Assembly: GCA_965153455.1 (NCBI GenBank)
Contig: OZ234494.1
Coordinates: forward strand, 14,570,001 to 14,634,000
Direction: 5' to 3'
DNA: 64,000 bases
From: Sphagnum compactum
Lineage: Eukaryota; Bryophyta; Sphagnopsida; Sphagnales
Shown piece after piece: positions 1 to 11,600 of the stretch. Position 1 is the first letter of the stretch. Each line of letters opens with the position of its first letter. Position numbers and translations under genes: made by a program. The notes beneath the pieces are model-generated. The model ran no database searches. It saw only the letters and a program-made list of their open reading frames with translations, and was not told the DNA's origin.

Positions 1-222
1 CAGCGCTCAAATGTTCCACAACAGAGGAACATGGGCACATACCCAACATTTGAGGAAGCAAGAAATGTGAAGTGGGAGATGTATGAAGCAAAGCAGGAGG
101 AAATAGGGGAACTAGTAGTGTCACCTTGGTGTGTTTCAGACCATATGTTAGGTAACCTTGCAGAGGGCATTGCTTATCTCCAAAGTCAATGTGAACCCGC
201 TTTTAGTGGCATGCCTAAATAA
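1..222 (+). CDS. 3' end of an unrecognised protein-coding gene (partial)
   Basis: The frame is open from the first base of the window and ends at a TAA at 220-222, giving at least 73 residues. The only in-frame ATG is at 31, but the open frame runs upstream of it, so this is more likely the last exon of a gene that begins outside the window. The peptide is acidic and mixed in composition (it contains YPTFEEARNVKWEMYEAK and SPWCVSDHMLGNLAEG). It has no low-complexity bias, which favours real coding. I recognise no domain. It could also be a fragment of a decayed transposon protein. Confidence 0.4.
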   Translation, partial: QRSNVPQQRNMGTYPTFEEARNVKWEMYEAKQEEIGELVVSPWCVSDHMLGNLAEGIAYLQSQCEPAFSGMPK

Positions 223-1027
223 GATGATGATGCAATTTGGCAACATCACGAAAGTAAAGTTTTTGTTAGGTTTCTGATTTTTTGCTGGTACAATGCTATT
301 GCTAGTTGAAATGTGGAAAATCATACGAAAGTCACAAAATTTTGCAAGATGTGAAATGTATTATTACTTTCAATTTGGCTTTCATCAATGAAGGTTGGTA
401 TCACAATCATTTGATTATTGTATTAGCCTCACATCTCTATTACTCTAGTGGGATGGATTGATATTATGTCACCATGTAATTGCATTGGCATTGGCATTGA
501 GAAGGTATTGATCGCCCCATCATGCAATAGTAATCGCATCGATTACAAACAACCCTATGATTGATGTTCAGCCACAAAATAATTCACAGAAAAAGAGAAA
601 AAATTATTTGATATTTGTTGAAATGGTTGAAAATTGAAAACCATTGGAAATTGAAAACCGTTTGGGTTCACTATTACAAATGCACAAACACAAGAGAAAA
701 GAAAGTTAGGCCTAATATGGGGTTTGTCAAGTAACACCAAATTAGACTAATGAAAAACACATTCAACAACAAAAATAAACTTGAATGCTATTGAAAAAGG
801 GAAAAATGAATTACAGTAATGTTTAGAGTCAGAGGAAGACTCATGACTTCAATTGTGCAAAGGTGAAGATTTTTGTGCAACCAGATTTGTCATTCAGGAT
901 TTAGGGTTAGGGTTTGGTGCCCACGAGGAAGAAGAAGCGAACGGGTCGAGATGATTGCAATTGCGATCTTGTGATTTTCAGAGTAGAAGAGGAGCTACTA
1001 CGGATCCTTCCTTCGTTGATTGCAGCT
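223..1027. other. Spacer between the first two genes; telo-box at its end
   Basis: AT-rich sequence with no supportable coding exon. Near the right end, about 899-913, a TTAGGGTTAGGGTTT run (telo-box-like) lies about 115 bp before the start codon chosen for the next gene. It is a plausible core-promoter or 5'-UTR element. Confidence 0.5.
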
Positions 1028-2335
1028 ATGGATCCTCTCCCCGAGCAGCCAGTAGCCACGGATTCTCAAGTAGGAGCGACTGAGCTTCCACAGAGTGGAG
1101 CAGCAGCTGTGGATCCTCCCCAGCAGCAGAGAGCAGCCCTGGATTTTCAGAGAGAAGCTTCGGATCTTCCACAGAGTGTAGCAGCAGCAGCATCAGCGGC
1201 GATGGATTCTTCTCAGCAGAGACCAGCCGTGGATCCCCTCCCGCAGAGAGCAGCAGCAGGTATGGAGCTTCCCCAGAGGTCGCCGGCTGTGGATCCCCAG
1301 AGAGGAGTGATGGATGTCCCTCAGAAACAACAACCTCCACCAACTGCAATATATCCTCAGAAAGCAGCTATTGATCTCCAGAGAGAGAAAGAGGAGAAAG
1401 CAGCTATGCGAAGGCGAAGGCAGCAAGGTGTGCTTGCAGGTGCAGCTAGGTTTGCTCAACTGGAGCAAGCTTTGCAGGAGATACGCGTCAACGCACTACA
1501 GGTAGGTTTAGGGTTTAGACTGTATGTGCTCTTTGAGTTGAAGGAAGATGTTGCTTGTTTGCAACTATGTGCAAAGGAATCTCTTCTTAGATTTCTCTCA
1601 AGGGAGGTACAGCACCCAGAATGGGAGTTGCTGTGAGGAAGGAGGGGAATGGAGGAGAGGAGGGATACTTAGGGTTTTTCATTGTGGTCTTGCTCCTCCT
1701 TGGTGTTGATGTGCTCTGATGTCTGTTCTGATGGGCATGCAATGACAGGTTCTCCAAACACCATATTACCGCAATTGCAAAGCTGCACGCAACATACGCA
1801 GAGGTAATCCACATGATTGTGGTCCTCCTTTAAGCTGTGGTTCCCTTTTTACAATTTTGTTCTTTCTCAATGTTGCATGCATGAAAGTATTGTGAATCAT
1901 TGTTTTTGAAATAGTGCACCCCAGTAGCATGATGATGATGATGATGATGATGATGATGTCTGTGTCTTGGTCTTTGAGCAAGAACTGATCAGGAGCATTG
2001 CTGGTTGACTCTTGGGGTATGCAGTTGGCATGCGAGTGATGCGGGAACTATGCAAGCAGATTCGCTCTGAAACTGTGTTGATTGGGAAAGAGAGAAAACA
2101 TAGTGAAAAAGGAGGGGATGGTAATGCACCAAAACGGAGGAAGATAGGCACTCCATCAGAATCTAAAGTACCTGCTTCTGCTCCCACTGCTGCTCCTGCT
2201 GCTCCTGCTGCCGCCACCACCACAACCACTGCTGCTGATTCTGTTGTAGGAGGGTCACCTGCAGGAGTCAATTTTGTGTTGGTTACTAACAATGTCTCTG
2301 CGACTGTGGCTGAACCAACTCCTCCTCCTCAATAG
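1028..2335 (+). CDS. Unrecognised three-exon gene with proline/glutamine/alanine-rich N-terminus
   Basis: Model: join(1028..1501, 1749..1803, 2025..2335), about 279 residues. All junctions are GT-AG and keep phase (0, then 1). The ATG at 1028 is the first in-frame methionine after an upstream stop. Residues 1-120 are a degenerate repeat built on DPLPQ/ELPQ/DLPQ blocks, separated by alanine-rich stretches. The middle is charged and probably helical (RRRRQQGVLAG, then FAQLEQALQEIR). Across the two introns it continues into LQTPYYRNCKAARNIRR and VGMRVMRELCKQIRSE, which look like a conserved core. The tail has a basic cluster (APKRRKIG, a possible nuclear localisation signal) and an Ala/Thr/Pro-rich end. 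I do not recognise the family. A nuclear role is only inferred from the basic motif. A further 5' non-coding exon is possible. Confidence 0.6.
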
Positions 2336-2420
2336 CAGAACATGTGGAAGTGACCATCCTCAATTGAAAGAATACACTGATTAGAGAACCCTGCAAAAGC
2401 TAAAAACGCTGGTGGATAGC

Positions 2421-2572
2421 TCTTGTAGGAAATCTGTTTGGTAGCCTCTGCATCCATAGTATTTTGACTGACATCTCTTGTAGGAATCTGGTCACTTCTG
2501 CATCCATGGTATTCTGACTCACATCTCTTGTAGCAAATCTGGTAGCCTCTTCATCTCTGGTATTTTATATGC
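2421..2572. repeat. Short tandem repeat, three imperfect copies
   Basis: Three copies of a unit beginning TCTTGTAGCAAATCTGGTAG and running through CTCTGCATCCATGGTATT start at about 2421, 2476 and 2526. The period is therefore 50-55 bp. The array lies just after the stop codon of the preceding gene, probably in its 3' UTR or just beyond. Confidence 0.7.
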
Positions 2573-3309
2573 AGATTGTGTTAGGATTTAGTCATTGTCA
2601 AAGAGATGCAGACACACAATGTGCAGACATGATGTGCAGACAGCCAGGATGTGATCAAAGAGATGGGCATACACGACATGCAGACAGTTAAGAGATCATG
2701 CCACCATTGGGTGTAATATATACTAGTGTTGCTGTAGCAGCAGACAGTCAGAATGTCTTGTTGTTTTTTCAGGAGCTTCTCTCTTGAGTTTACTGCAAAA
2801 TGAGGTTGTCGGTGTTGATGCATGACCTTAGTAAGCTTTGCATTGGCAAACTTAGAGGAGAACCCAACATGGCAGCAGTTGATTCTGTTACATAGGGTTG
2901 TCTGCTGGTTTTGTCAGCTGTGGGATCTGTTGTGAAGCACTAGGTCCTGATCCTTTTGTTGGATTTGGCAATCTCATGGCAAAAATCCTTGCTGTAAGCT
3001 GGACCTCTGGGCTGAACTTTTGATTGGAAATGCTGGCAGTTTTGGTGCTTGCAGCCCTGTCTTTGAAGGGTGCTGCAAGCTCAATGCCTGATTATCCTAT
3101 TGCTGTTGCCAGCCATGATTTCTCTCTCTCTCCATGCTGTCTGTCTTCACTGTTTTCTGCAATGTTCTTTTTTTTATTTGCAATTTTGCAAAGTTCACAA
3201 GTTCTGGCATAGATGCTGTTCATTACACAAGCTTCTTCAAGAGATAAATAAGCCTATCATTACAAAAGCTTCAGGAATCCTTTTTTGACAAACATCGAGT
3301 TTTCAGTAC
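2573..3309. other. Spacer with no recognised gene
   Basis: No exon with supportable splice sites or similarity was found. The sequence is mixed and moderately T-rich. Confidence 0.4.
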
Positions 3310-3559
3310 CAAGAAACCTCATAAGTTTCTCATCTTTTGGAAATTTGTCTCTGTTCTGGTTTTCGAGCTTCTTGCAAGCTCCATAGTTTCTCATCTCTCA
3401 GAAATTTGTCTTGTTTTCTGATTGTGCTCTTAGAGCTTCTTAAGAGCTCCATATATTCTCATCTCTTGGAACTTGTCTATCTTGTGATTGTGATTTGTAG
3501 AGCTTGTTGCAATCTCCACAGATTCTGAGATTTTGGAGCTTTGCCTCTTGTCTTCAGAT
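3310..3559. repeat. Degenerate tandem repeat, about 65 bp period
   Basis: Units centred on ATAGTTTCTCATCTCTCAGA and AAATTTGTCTTG, each with a GAGCTTCTTGCAAGCTCC block, start near 3320, 3382 and 3450, with a weaker fourth near 3515. The GAGCTT...AAGCTC part is a small palindrome. The array leads straight into the better-preserved 148 bp duplication that follows. Confidence 0.65.
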
Positions 3560-3857
3560 TGTGTTTCTTGGACCTCCTTGCAAGATCTAGAGAATTTGTC
3601 ACAATGGTGTTGGTGGTCACAGCATGCAAATCTCCCTTCGATCTTTTCTCGATGAGCTAGCATGGTAATTGAAGAGAGTGAGAAAAAGAAAAACAGTTGC
3701 CCATGTATGTGTTTCTTGGAGCTCCTTGCAAGATCTAGAGAATTTGTCACAATGATGTTGGTGGTCACAGCTGCAAATCTCCACCTTCGATATTTTCTCG
3801 ACGAGCTGGCATGGTAATCGAAGAGAGTGAGAAAAAGAAAAAGCGGTTGCCCATGTA
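3560..3857. repeat. Direct tandem duplication, 148 bp unit
   Basis: Two head-to-tail copies (3560-3707 and 3708-3857) both start TGTGTTTCTTGGA and end GTTGCCCATGTA. They differ by a few substitutions and one- or two-base indels. The duplication ends about 210 bp before the G-box and TATA box of the rubredoxin gene, so it may sit in that gene's distal promoter. Confidence 0.85.
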
Positions 3858-4069
3858 CGTGGCTCTGCATGGGGAGGACTTTCCACGCGGCCGTCGAGAA
3901 ATATCGGCAATATTCGGGGTTGCACCTCGTTCACCAATGCTTCAGATAACAATGAGCTACGCGGCGTTTGATGTAGGTTACGAAGGCAATCGAGATCATC
4001 CCATCGTCGGTAGCGACAGATGGCTCTCGACATGCATGCGCATCTCTCAAAACGATGGCAACAATCTAC

Positions 4070-4122
4070 CACGTGCCCCCATCCGCTCACCCACCCTCGC
4101 TTCCTCTTGAACTTCTATATAG
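4070..4122 (+). promoter_or_regulatory. Candidate rubredoxin promoter: G-box and TATA box
   Basis: A perfect G-box (CACGTG, 4070-4075) is followed about 40 bp later by CTATATAG (about 4115-4122), a good TATA box. That would place transcription start near 4150 and leave a 5' UTR of about 250 bp before the ATG at 4399. G-boxes are common in light-regulated plant promoters, which suits a plastid redox gene. The assignment is inferred from motif and position only. Confidence 0.5.
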
Positions 4123-4398
4123 TGCACACTGATCTTGGCTCTGTCCCCATGTTCAGTCGACAAGTTTGCTGCAGATCTCGAACGACGTCCTCAGCAGCTC
4201 AATCGACACTCCTAATACTATACCCACTGTAGTAATTTTCTCTGCTTGTACTTGGAAGATTTCTTTCGACCTTGCTCGCACGCGCGGGAGTCCACGAAAG
4301 TCGTAGTAGAAGAACTCTCGTAGTAGCTGCTGTTGCACTCGAGAGTCTTCCTGTTTCTGCCTAGTATACCTTTGGCATTGCACAAGCTCTCTACAATT

Positions 4399-5893
4399 AT
4401 GGCTCTCGCCATGAATGCAAGCTTGACAACAGCAGCCGCCCCTAGTGTGGTCAGCTTGATGCCAGGATCATCCAGCATGCTGAAACAGTCTCCGAGCAGC
4501 TGCAACACCGTGCGCTTCACCAATGGTACGTTCTAAGGCCGGATGGAGCTGCTCGCTCGAGTCTTGCATGCACACTTTTTCCGAGTTTTTCTAAGCTAGC
4601 ACATGAGCAGTTTGTTGAGATCTGAGTATCCCCAGATTCTTGCAGCAAAAATTTTCCGCTATGAACGCTTTTTCTCTGATACTAGTGTTCATGAGGACTT
4701 GGTGCAGGTGCGATATTCAGCAACCAAACAATGGCTAGGGGAGGAGCTACAGGAAGGAGGTCGACATTGGTTAGAGTGCGCGCAGAAGAACCGAGGAGCA
4801 GCAGGAGCACCGATGCTGCACCTCCGCCTCCTAGTTCAACTCCACCTGGTGTGAGTGGCACTGAAGTTCCTCTGGGTGTGATAACCAGCTCTGCACCTCT
4901 GGCGCAGGGACGAGACAAACCGGTTGGAGAAAGGATCGCATATATTTGTCAAGTTTGTGGCTACGTTTACGATGAAGAAACACCATTCGAAGATGTCTCT
5001 GAAGACTACAACTGCCCAAGTAAGTCATCAAATTACGCTTCTTCCTCCCAAACTTCTCTTGATCTCTTGAGCATCACAACTCGTCTCCTTTCTCGAGCGA
5101 AGAAGACTATATGTCATTTCGTCGAGAGCTTGACTTCTCTTATTACACCTGGGCGTTGGTTCTTTAGGGTGATTGCAAAATACTGTGTCTAATAACTAAC
5201 AACTTTCTCCAGTTTTTTTGGGTGGAAAACATTAGAGATAATAATTTTTGAATGATTATAACATTGTTTTGAATACAAGATGTTCTTAAGCACAATAACA
5301 AAATCATAATTTCACAAAAAATTGGGTAAAAAATACTATAGATAAAAATTTCGAAAGGAATGAAAAATTGTGCAATAAGAAAATCATATTTCAAAAGATG
5401 AAAAAAGTGCTATTAGTTTTGAATGATGTTTTAAAATATTCTATGTTTTTTTGAGACAGCATACCATGCTATTAGTTCTAATCCTTGATCAAGAAATTGA
5501 CAATGGAAAACAACATTTGGTGCTGCATCTAGAAACACAAATTCAATGCAGAAAACATATTTAAATATGAATTCTTAGTCATATTTTAAAGCAAGTTCTT
5601 CTCTGCTTCTTCTTCTTCGATCACCAAATACACCAGGTCCTGAGAGATTCTAACATCTAACAGTTTGTTGTTGGGTCCCATCCAAATTTCTGCAATCAAT
5701 TGTTGAATCTTCTTGTTTTCATCATATTGTGAGTGAGTGAGAGATTGTTTTGGATATCTGTGTGGAACTGAAGCTTTGGGGATTAAAACAAAATTTGCTT
5801 GCAGAGTGTAGTGCACCGAAGAATGAGTTTACTATGGCAAACGCAACAGTAGACGAAGTCTTGGATACGACCAAGACTGGCAGCGACAACTAA
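4399..5893 (+). CDS. Plastid rubredoxin-like protein
   Basis: Model: join(4399..4525, 4708..5019, 5805..5893), 175 residues, phases 1 and 1. Rubredoxins are small one-iron electron carriers using a Cys4 site; plant and algal plastid members are known to support photosystem assembly. The four cysteines are at residues 123, 126, 145 and 148, as CQVCGY and, rebuilt exactly across the second intron, CPKCSAPK. The family signature YVYDEETPF lies between them. The first 65 or so residues are rich in Ser, Thr, Arg and Ala with few acids, ending in VRVRAEE, a typical plastid transit-peptide cleavage context. A Pro/Ser-rich linker leads to the domain. The tail after the last cysteine is only about 27 residues, with no hydrophobic segment, so there is no C-terminal membrane anchor as found in some plant rubredoxins. 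The second intron (785 bp) is AT-rich. Confidence 0.9.
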
Positions 5894-8666
5894 GAAGACA
5901 CCATGAATTCAAGGCAGGTCTGGAGCTTTTCTTTCTTGCAGCACCAGCAGCCAAAATCAAAGCTGTAAAATACAACGAGAACCAAAAACAATGACAAGAA
6001 GAACAAGAATAACAAATTCTTCTCGTCGTTACCAGCAAACTGTTAAGAGGATCTTTGTGCAGTGCAGTTCAAGGAATCTTATAGTGGACTTCGGTTTTTT
6101 TTTGGTTTTCTTAAGTAGAATGTCTTTTGAGTGAGATTTGGTGGCTTGATTTTCTTGGCCACTGTTGGACTAAATTCTTCAGCATTAATTTAAGAGTGAG
6201 ATAAATTTGCTAAATTCAAAGAGTTTTTTTGGTTTTCTTTCTTGGGTCTTGGCACACTCAAAAAAGAAAATTGTATTTTTCCCCTGATAATTGTATTTTG
6301 TTTTTCTGGAAAAAAAGGTTTTTTTTTAAAAAATTCTAAATTTAACTGATTTTGCTAATTTTTTTCAAAACTTCATCAAATGTTTGATACCTCAAAATTG
6401 AGGGAAAACGAAAAAAAAAAAGGCACAAAAATCCCCTGCTTGTTTCTGTGCTTAAAAGAAACAGTAGTAGTATACCTACTGTTTAGCCTTGGAAAATCAT
6501 TCTTTTTGACATATGATTTAAGAGCCTCTATTATACCTTCTCTGACTTGTTTATAGTACCAATTGGAGCTTTTTGGCGATGGGGAATGGTTATACCTTAT
6601 GTTAGGCAACCCTTAAAATAGGAAAAATATTCCAAGGTCCAAACTATGACGTCCTGTAAATTCTCCCTTTTCCTTTCTCTTATTCCTTTGTACATTTTCC
6701 AATTCTATGGTGTGATTATAAATAAGGTTTTGAGGGGTTAAAAATTTATTAAAAAAATTTAAAAAAACTATGAACTCACAGACTTAGGGAAAATTTGTCC
6801 ACATGTGGATCAAATGAAACAACATCCTTTGGCTATCAAGTACAGGGAGAACTAACAAAACCTTCTTCCCTTGTAGAACATGAAAGCATTTATTAGTATT
6901 TCAGAACTCCAAACTTACAATATCATACGAGGTACTGATGAACCATTCATCATTGAGGTCAACCTACGTCGGAAAAATATATATAACACTAGAAAAAATG
7001 CAAAACAAGAGTCATCTAAATTCTCAAAAGATTGAGATTTTTTGCTTTGTGGGTTTTTTCCTGTGTATACATAAAATAAATGGTATGGCAAAAGCATGTA
7101 CATGATCATGTTTGTCTCTTGTGTATCACATATTCATCATATTGTTGGAATTCATATAGGCGATTTTGTAAATTTTAAATCTAAGGTGCAGAAGATATTA
7201 AATTTTGAATAATTTGTGTAACTGAAAATTCAATAAAAATCAAATAATAAAAAATTAATGGAAAAAGGAAGGTGTACCATTTTTCTCTTTCAAAATTCAT
7301 TCAATGTTATAATATCTGCTCAACGACATAGGCCACACAAGTCTAGACGAAAATGAAACATGTTCATGCCAAACTATCAACCCACTAGTTTTGTAGTTTG
7401 GTAGGTTGCTAGTATTCATATCACTCTTTGTAGTCACCAAGGACAAAGAATGAGATCACTACTCAAAAGTATGGGGGTTGTAGGCAAATTACACATGCAA
7501 ATTCAGCATCCAAGGGATAGTTTAATCATCATAATCCATTTAAGTTCTTTGCTACAATCTTTCACCCTTTGATGTTAATGTTTCACACTTGAAAACCTAT
7601 GACATTTCAATCTACCACAACATGTCACATTAGTTCTTCACATGAAGAAAGAGAAGATCCAGAAGAGAAAAAGGACATTGTAATCTAGCACACCATGCCA
7701 CATTAGTTCTTGAAATGTTCAGAAAGAAAAAGGTTCAGAAGAAGCGGAAGGACATTGGATTCTAGCATGAACCAATGCACACGTATCAAAAGTGACTACC
7801 ATAGGGTGACTGGTACCAAAGAAAAGCTCAGAAGTTAGTGAGAGAATGTGTCCTACGAACATGGCTGCTGGAATTATCCAAAACACATAATCATGGGGAC
7901 AAACTGAGACCTACATTTGAAGGGCTCAAAAATGTACTGATCTCATCATCTTTTGAAAAAACACCCCCTCTCTACACCCACAAACATGGCTGATGTTATG
8001 AAAAAGAATCATCTGAAAACACTTAATGGTGGTTACACATCAATGACCTAGATTGAAAGGCTAAAAAAAATGTGTACTCCTCTCATCATCTTTCAAAGAA
8101 ACTCCACCTCCAATACACCCCACAGAAATATGGAGTCCAAATACACTACATGTGTACCTGAAGAATCACTGCCTGAAAATAAACACTCTTCTTTCTGTAT
8201 TCTCTGATTCCTCTTGTTAGTTCCTTACATCAACCCTCCCACTAATTCACGCATCCATGTGCTCCAATTACTAGAATGGGGTTTCACATGTTTGACAACA
8301 CAGTAACCAATTGATAGGTAGCACAAATTTCTAAATGATGTCAATCATGGATATTTGTACATACATACACTAGCAGTCCATGATCAACCCAGCTCTAAAA
8401 AAAGAACAGAGTGAATGTGATAAATAGGGTAATAAACTGTCTGGCTAACAGCCATTTCTCACACGCCTATGATTGAGATTCTACTTAAGCTCCCTAAATT
8501 CGTTGTTACTGCAAGTTACTGCTATGTCAAGCAAGCCAGAGCCCTTCTAGAATGGTGATGTCAAAAAATTTTGATTCTTGAGGCTAGGGGAACAAACAAC
8601 CAGCCTACCCAGTGGATGTCAGTACTCTTTTACTTTCCCAAGGCTTGACACTCTAATAAGTGAACC
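5894..8666. other. AT-rich spacer, no gene seen
   Basis: About 2.8 kb between the rubredoxin stop codon and the stop codon of the receptor kinase on the opposite strand. Both genes point into it, so it should hold two 3' UTRs. I see poly-A/T tracts and no convincing exon. Confidence 0.5.
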
Positions 8667-11600
8667 TTAGACAATACCAGAGAGTTTACCTTGAATGGAG
8701 AGGGAACTTGGAAGTAAGCATGGACTTCCTGAGTCTTGAAAACTGAAGCTGAGCTGGCCTCGGTTGGTGCTTTGTGAGCTTCTATGGTGGAAAAAAACCT
8801 CCTGATTGATTATAGAGTGCCTCAGTTCCTTTACTACCTCCAGCATTGTAGGCCTGTTTGCTCCCTCTCGTTCGGTGCACTGCACAGCAATGCTGGCAAC
8901 AATTTCTAAGCTTTTGGGGTTGAACTGATTCTCTAGTATCTTGTCCAGCATAGAATAGTCTCCATTTTGTATGCCCTTCTGCAGGACCGGTCGAACCTGT
9001 CAGGTAATCAAATGTGAGTCCCTTGCTCTTCTCATTGACGTCAAAAAGTTGGAATGTATGGATCAAAGAGTTAAGGTTCCTTGCCTTTGTTTCTTCTTAC
9101 TAATGAGGATCTAGAGTTCCTCTTGCAGAAACATTGGCCCTAGAGTTCTTTGCAGGTGAACATAACCAGCTTCCAATATTGACATCTATTCTGGTAAGAG
9201 GTGGAGGTAGAATCTACCCAAGCAAGAAGATTGTAGGCTTCAGGGGGATAATTGCTGGAGAGAGGTTCACGCCCACACAAAATCTCCAGCAAAACAACCC
9301 CAAAGCTAAAGACGTCACTCTTTTCAGTTAGCTGCTGTGTGTCAAAGTACCTGCAATCCTCACCAAGTAAAACAGACAGAGATTTTACAGTCAATTTAGT
9401 GCATGTGTCTCTGGATTACTTGACTCTGCTGACTCAAGTGCTTCACCTCACTAAGAGCCACGTCCTCTCTTTCCTTCTTCTTTGACAAGTATCTACAGAT
9501 TTTTATCCAGGGTTGTGGGATGCTTACTCTGGGTCAAGGTAACCTGCTGTGCCCTTCACACTAGTTTGAGGGCGTGCTTTTCCTCCCTCAGCAAGCAGTC
9601 TGGACAGGCCAAAATCAGAAACCTTGGTGATGTTTTGGGGTCCAAGTAATATGTTGGAGCTCTTTATGTCACCATGGATGATCTTCGGATTGCTGACATA
9701 GTGAAGATGCTCAATTCCTGTACATTGCACAAGTTGGTACTTGTCTGAGTCACTGCAGAAACTCAATGGATGGGTATTCTGTTCACTTCTCATTGCTCAT
9801 CAATAGGATGCAGAGAACAACAATAATGAACAGCCTACCAGCAGCAGCACCAATTGCTATGAGTAGTCGTTCTTTCCAGCTCAATGGATGCAGCTGACGA
9901 GTGGATCCTACACATCGCAATTGAATCTGTTCAGTCAAACCCACAGGCAACTGTGTTGGAGCTCTCCACATGAAATGGAGGATGAACAAATGACAGAAAC
10001 ATTACCATAAAGACGATCCATGAGGGTGCCACCAGGCATGAACTCGTAGACAAGAAGCTGCTTCTTGGACTCATAACAGAAGCCCAACAGCCGTACAAGG
10101 TTCTGATGCCGTACTCTTGATAACGAAACTACCTGACAAACTCCACCCAGAATGAGGAATTGAAGAATGTGTACAAGCAGAGGGTAGACACAGATAAATA
10201 GCTTGGAAACGGTAATCTGAAGCCACTTTCCATGCAACTGAGAATGAGCTTTAGTCTGGTCTTCATGGATAGTGATTATAGAATGCTGATTTCAGCCACT
10301 TCAATGCAACTGGCAAAGGGGATTCTTGATTTGTAAAGAGGTGTCATAATACCTCATTAGCAAAAGATTCAGCTCCATGATTTGAGGCCACACACTTCAC
10401 TTTGATGGCCACTTGATTTCCATCAGCTAGACGGCCATGATACACAGGACCAAACCTTCCCTGGCCAAGAAGATCTTTGAAATGGTTGGTGGCAAGATCA
10501 AGCTCCTTCAAGGAAAATTGCTTGGCATTTCTATGTTGTACATCTGTATCAGCACTTTTGGTGTCGACTGCACACAAAGGATTCCTCATAAAACTCCATG
10601 TTGAGAACAAATTTTTTTTAAAACAGAACAGTAATCGCAAGCGGAAGAACATGCAGCAAGGTAGTTCTCTCTCTTTGTTAGAAGACCTGCATGATATGAA
10701 GAATGAGTCCTAAAAATGCCATACCTTCCTTTGATGCAGCTATAAGTTCAAGGGTTTTCCTCCTGTGGTGGACACTGAGAAGTATGACAGCAAGAAGGGC
10801 AAGGACCATGAGAAGGGCAGAAATTCCACCACCCAAGATAGAAGCCAGTGAGAAATTTCTGGCACTTTTGTTGACAATGTTGGAGGTGCTGATGATGCTG
10901 CTGCTGCTGCTGCTGCTGCCACCACCACCACTGCTGCCAACAGTGCTGCCAACAGTGCTGCTGGATGGACTTGGCCTTGGGGACACTACTGGGCATGAAC
11001 CCAGGCCATATCCAATGCAGGTATTTCCTGATGTGCTGTATGCCGCATACATGTTATTTCACTCTTGTCAAGGCATGGAGAGAAATACTCACAACTCAAA
11101 CTGACAGACCAGATTCACCAGGCTTGATGGGTTTATCTATATTAGAGACATACAGCAAGGGAAAGGGAGAGCATTGGATCTTTGAACATTCAAGAGACGT
11201 ACTTTATTAAGAAGCCAGAGCGATGGAAAACATTTGGAATAGGTCCTGATAGTTGATTGTTCATCACATAACTGCCAGATGGACAGGGACAAAGATTTTG
11301 GTGAAAATTGCTGAAATGAGCCTAAATGTCAATTACAATCGTGCAGACTGTAAGAAGTATTGCTTCTTCAAATCTGCTGCACTAGCAAGCAAAAGAATGT
11401 AACACCATTTGAAACCTCCAACCATTTGTGTAGTCAAACATGACATGCTGCATATACTAACATACATCCTGAAGATACAAATGAAGGGAGGAGTTCCAGA
11501 ATGGGTTGCTGAGCATAATTCCAGGAATACTTCCAGAGCTATAAGCCAAATGGGTCTAGAAACTTACAGGAATTGTAGGTTGGATAGGCCTGTCAGCTGA

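Noticed and set aside
10703-11104. Open + frame of 133 codons rich in leucine, opposite the kinase stalk exon
   Set aside because: It is the antisense of the Ser/Gly-rich stalk and membrane helix; the minus-strand exon is fixed by phase and homology.
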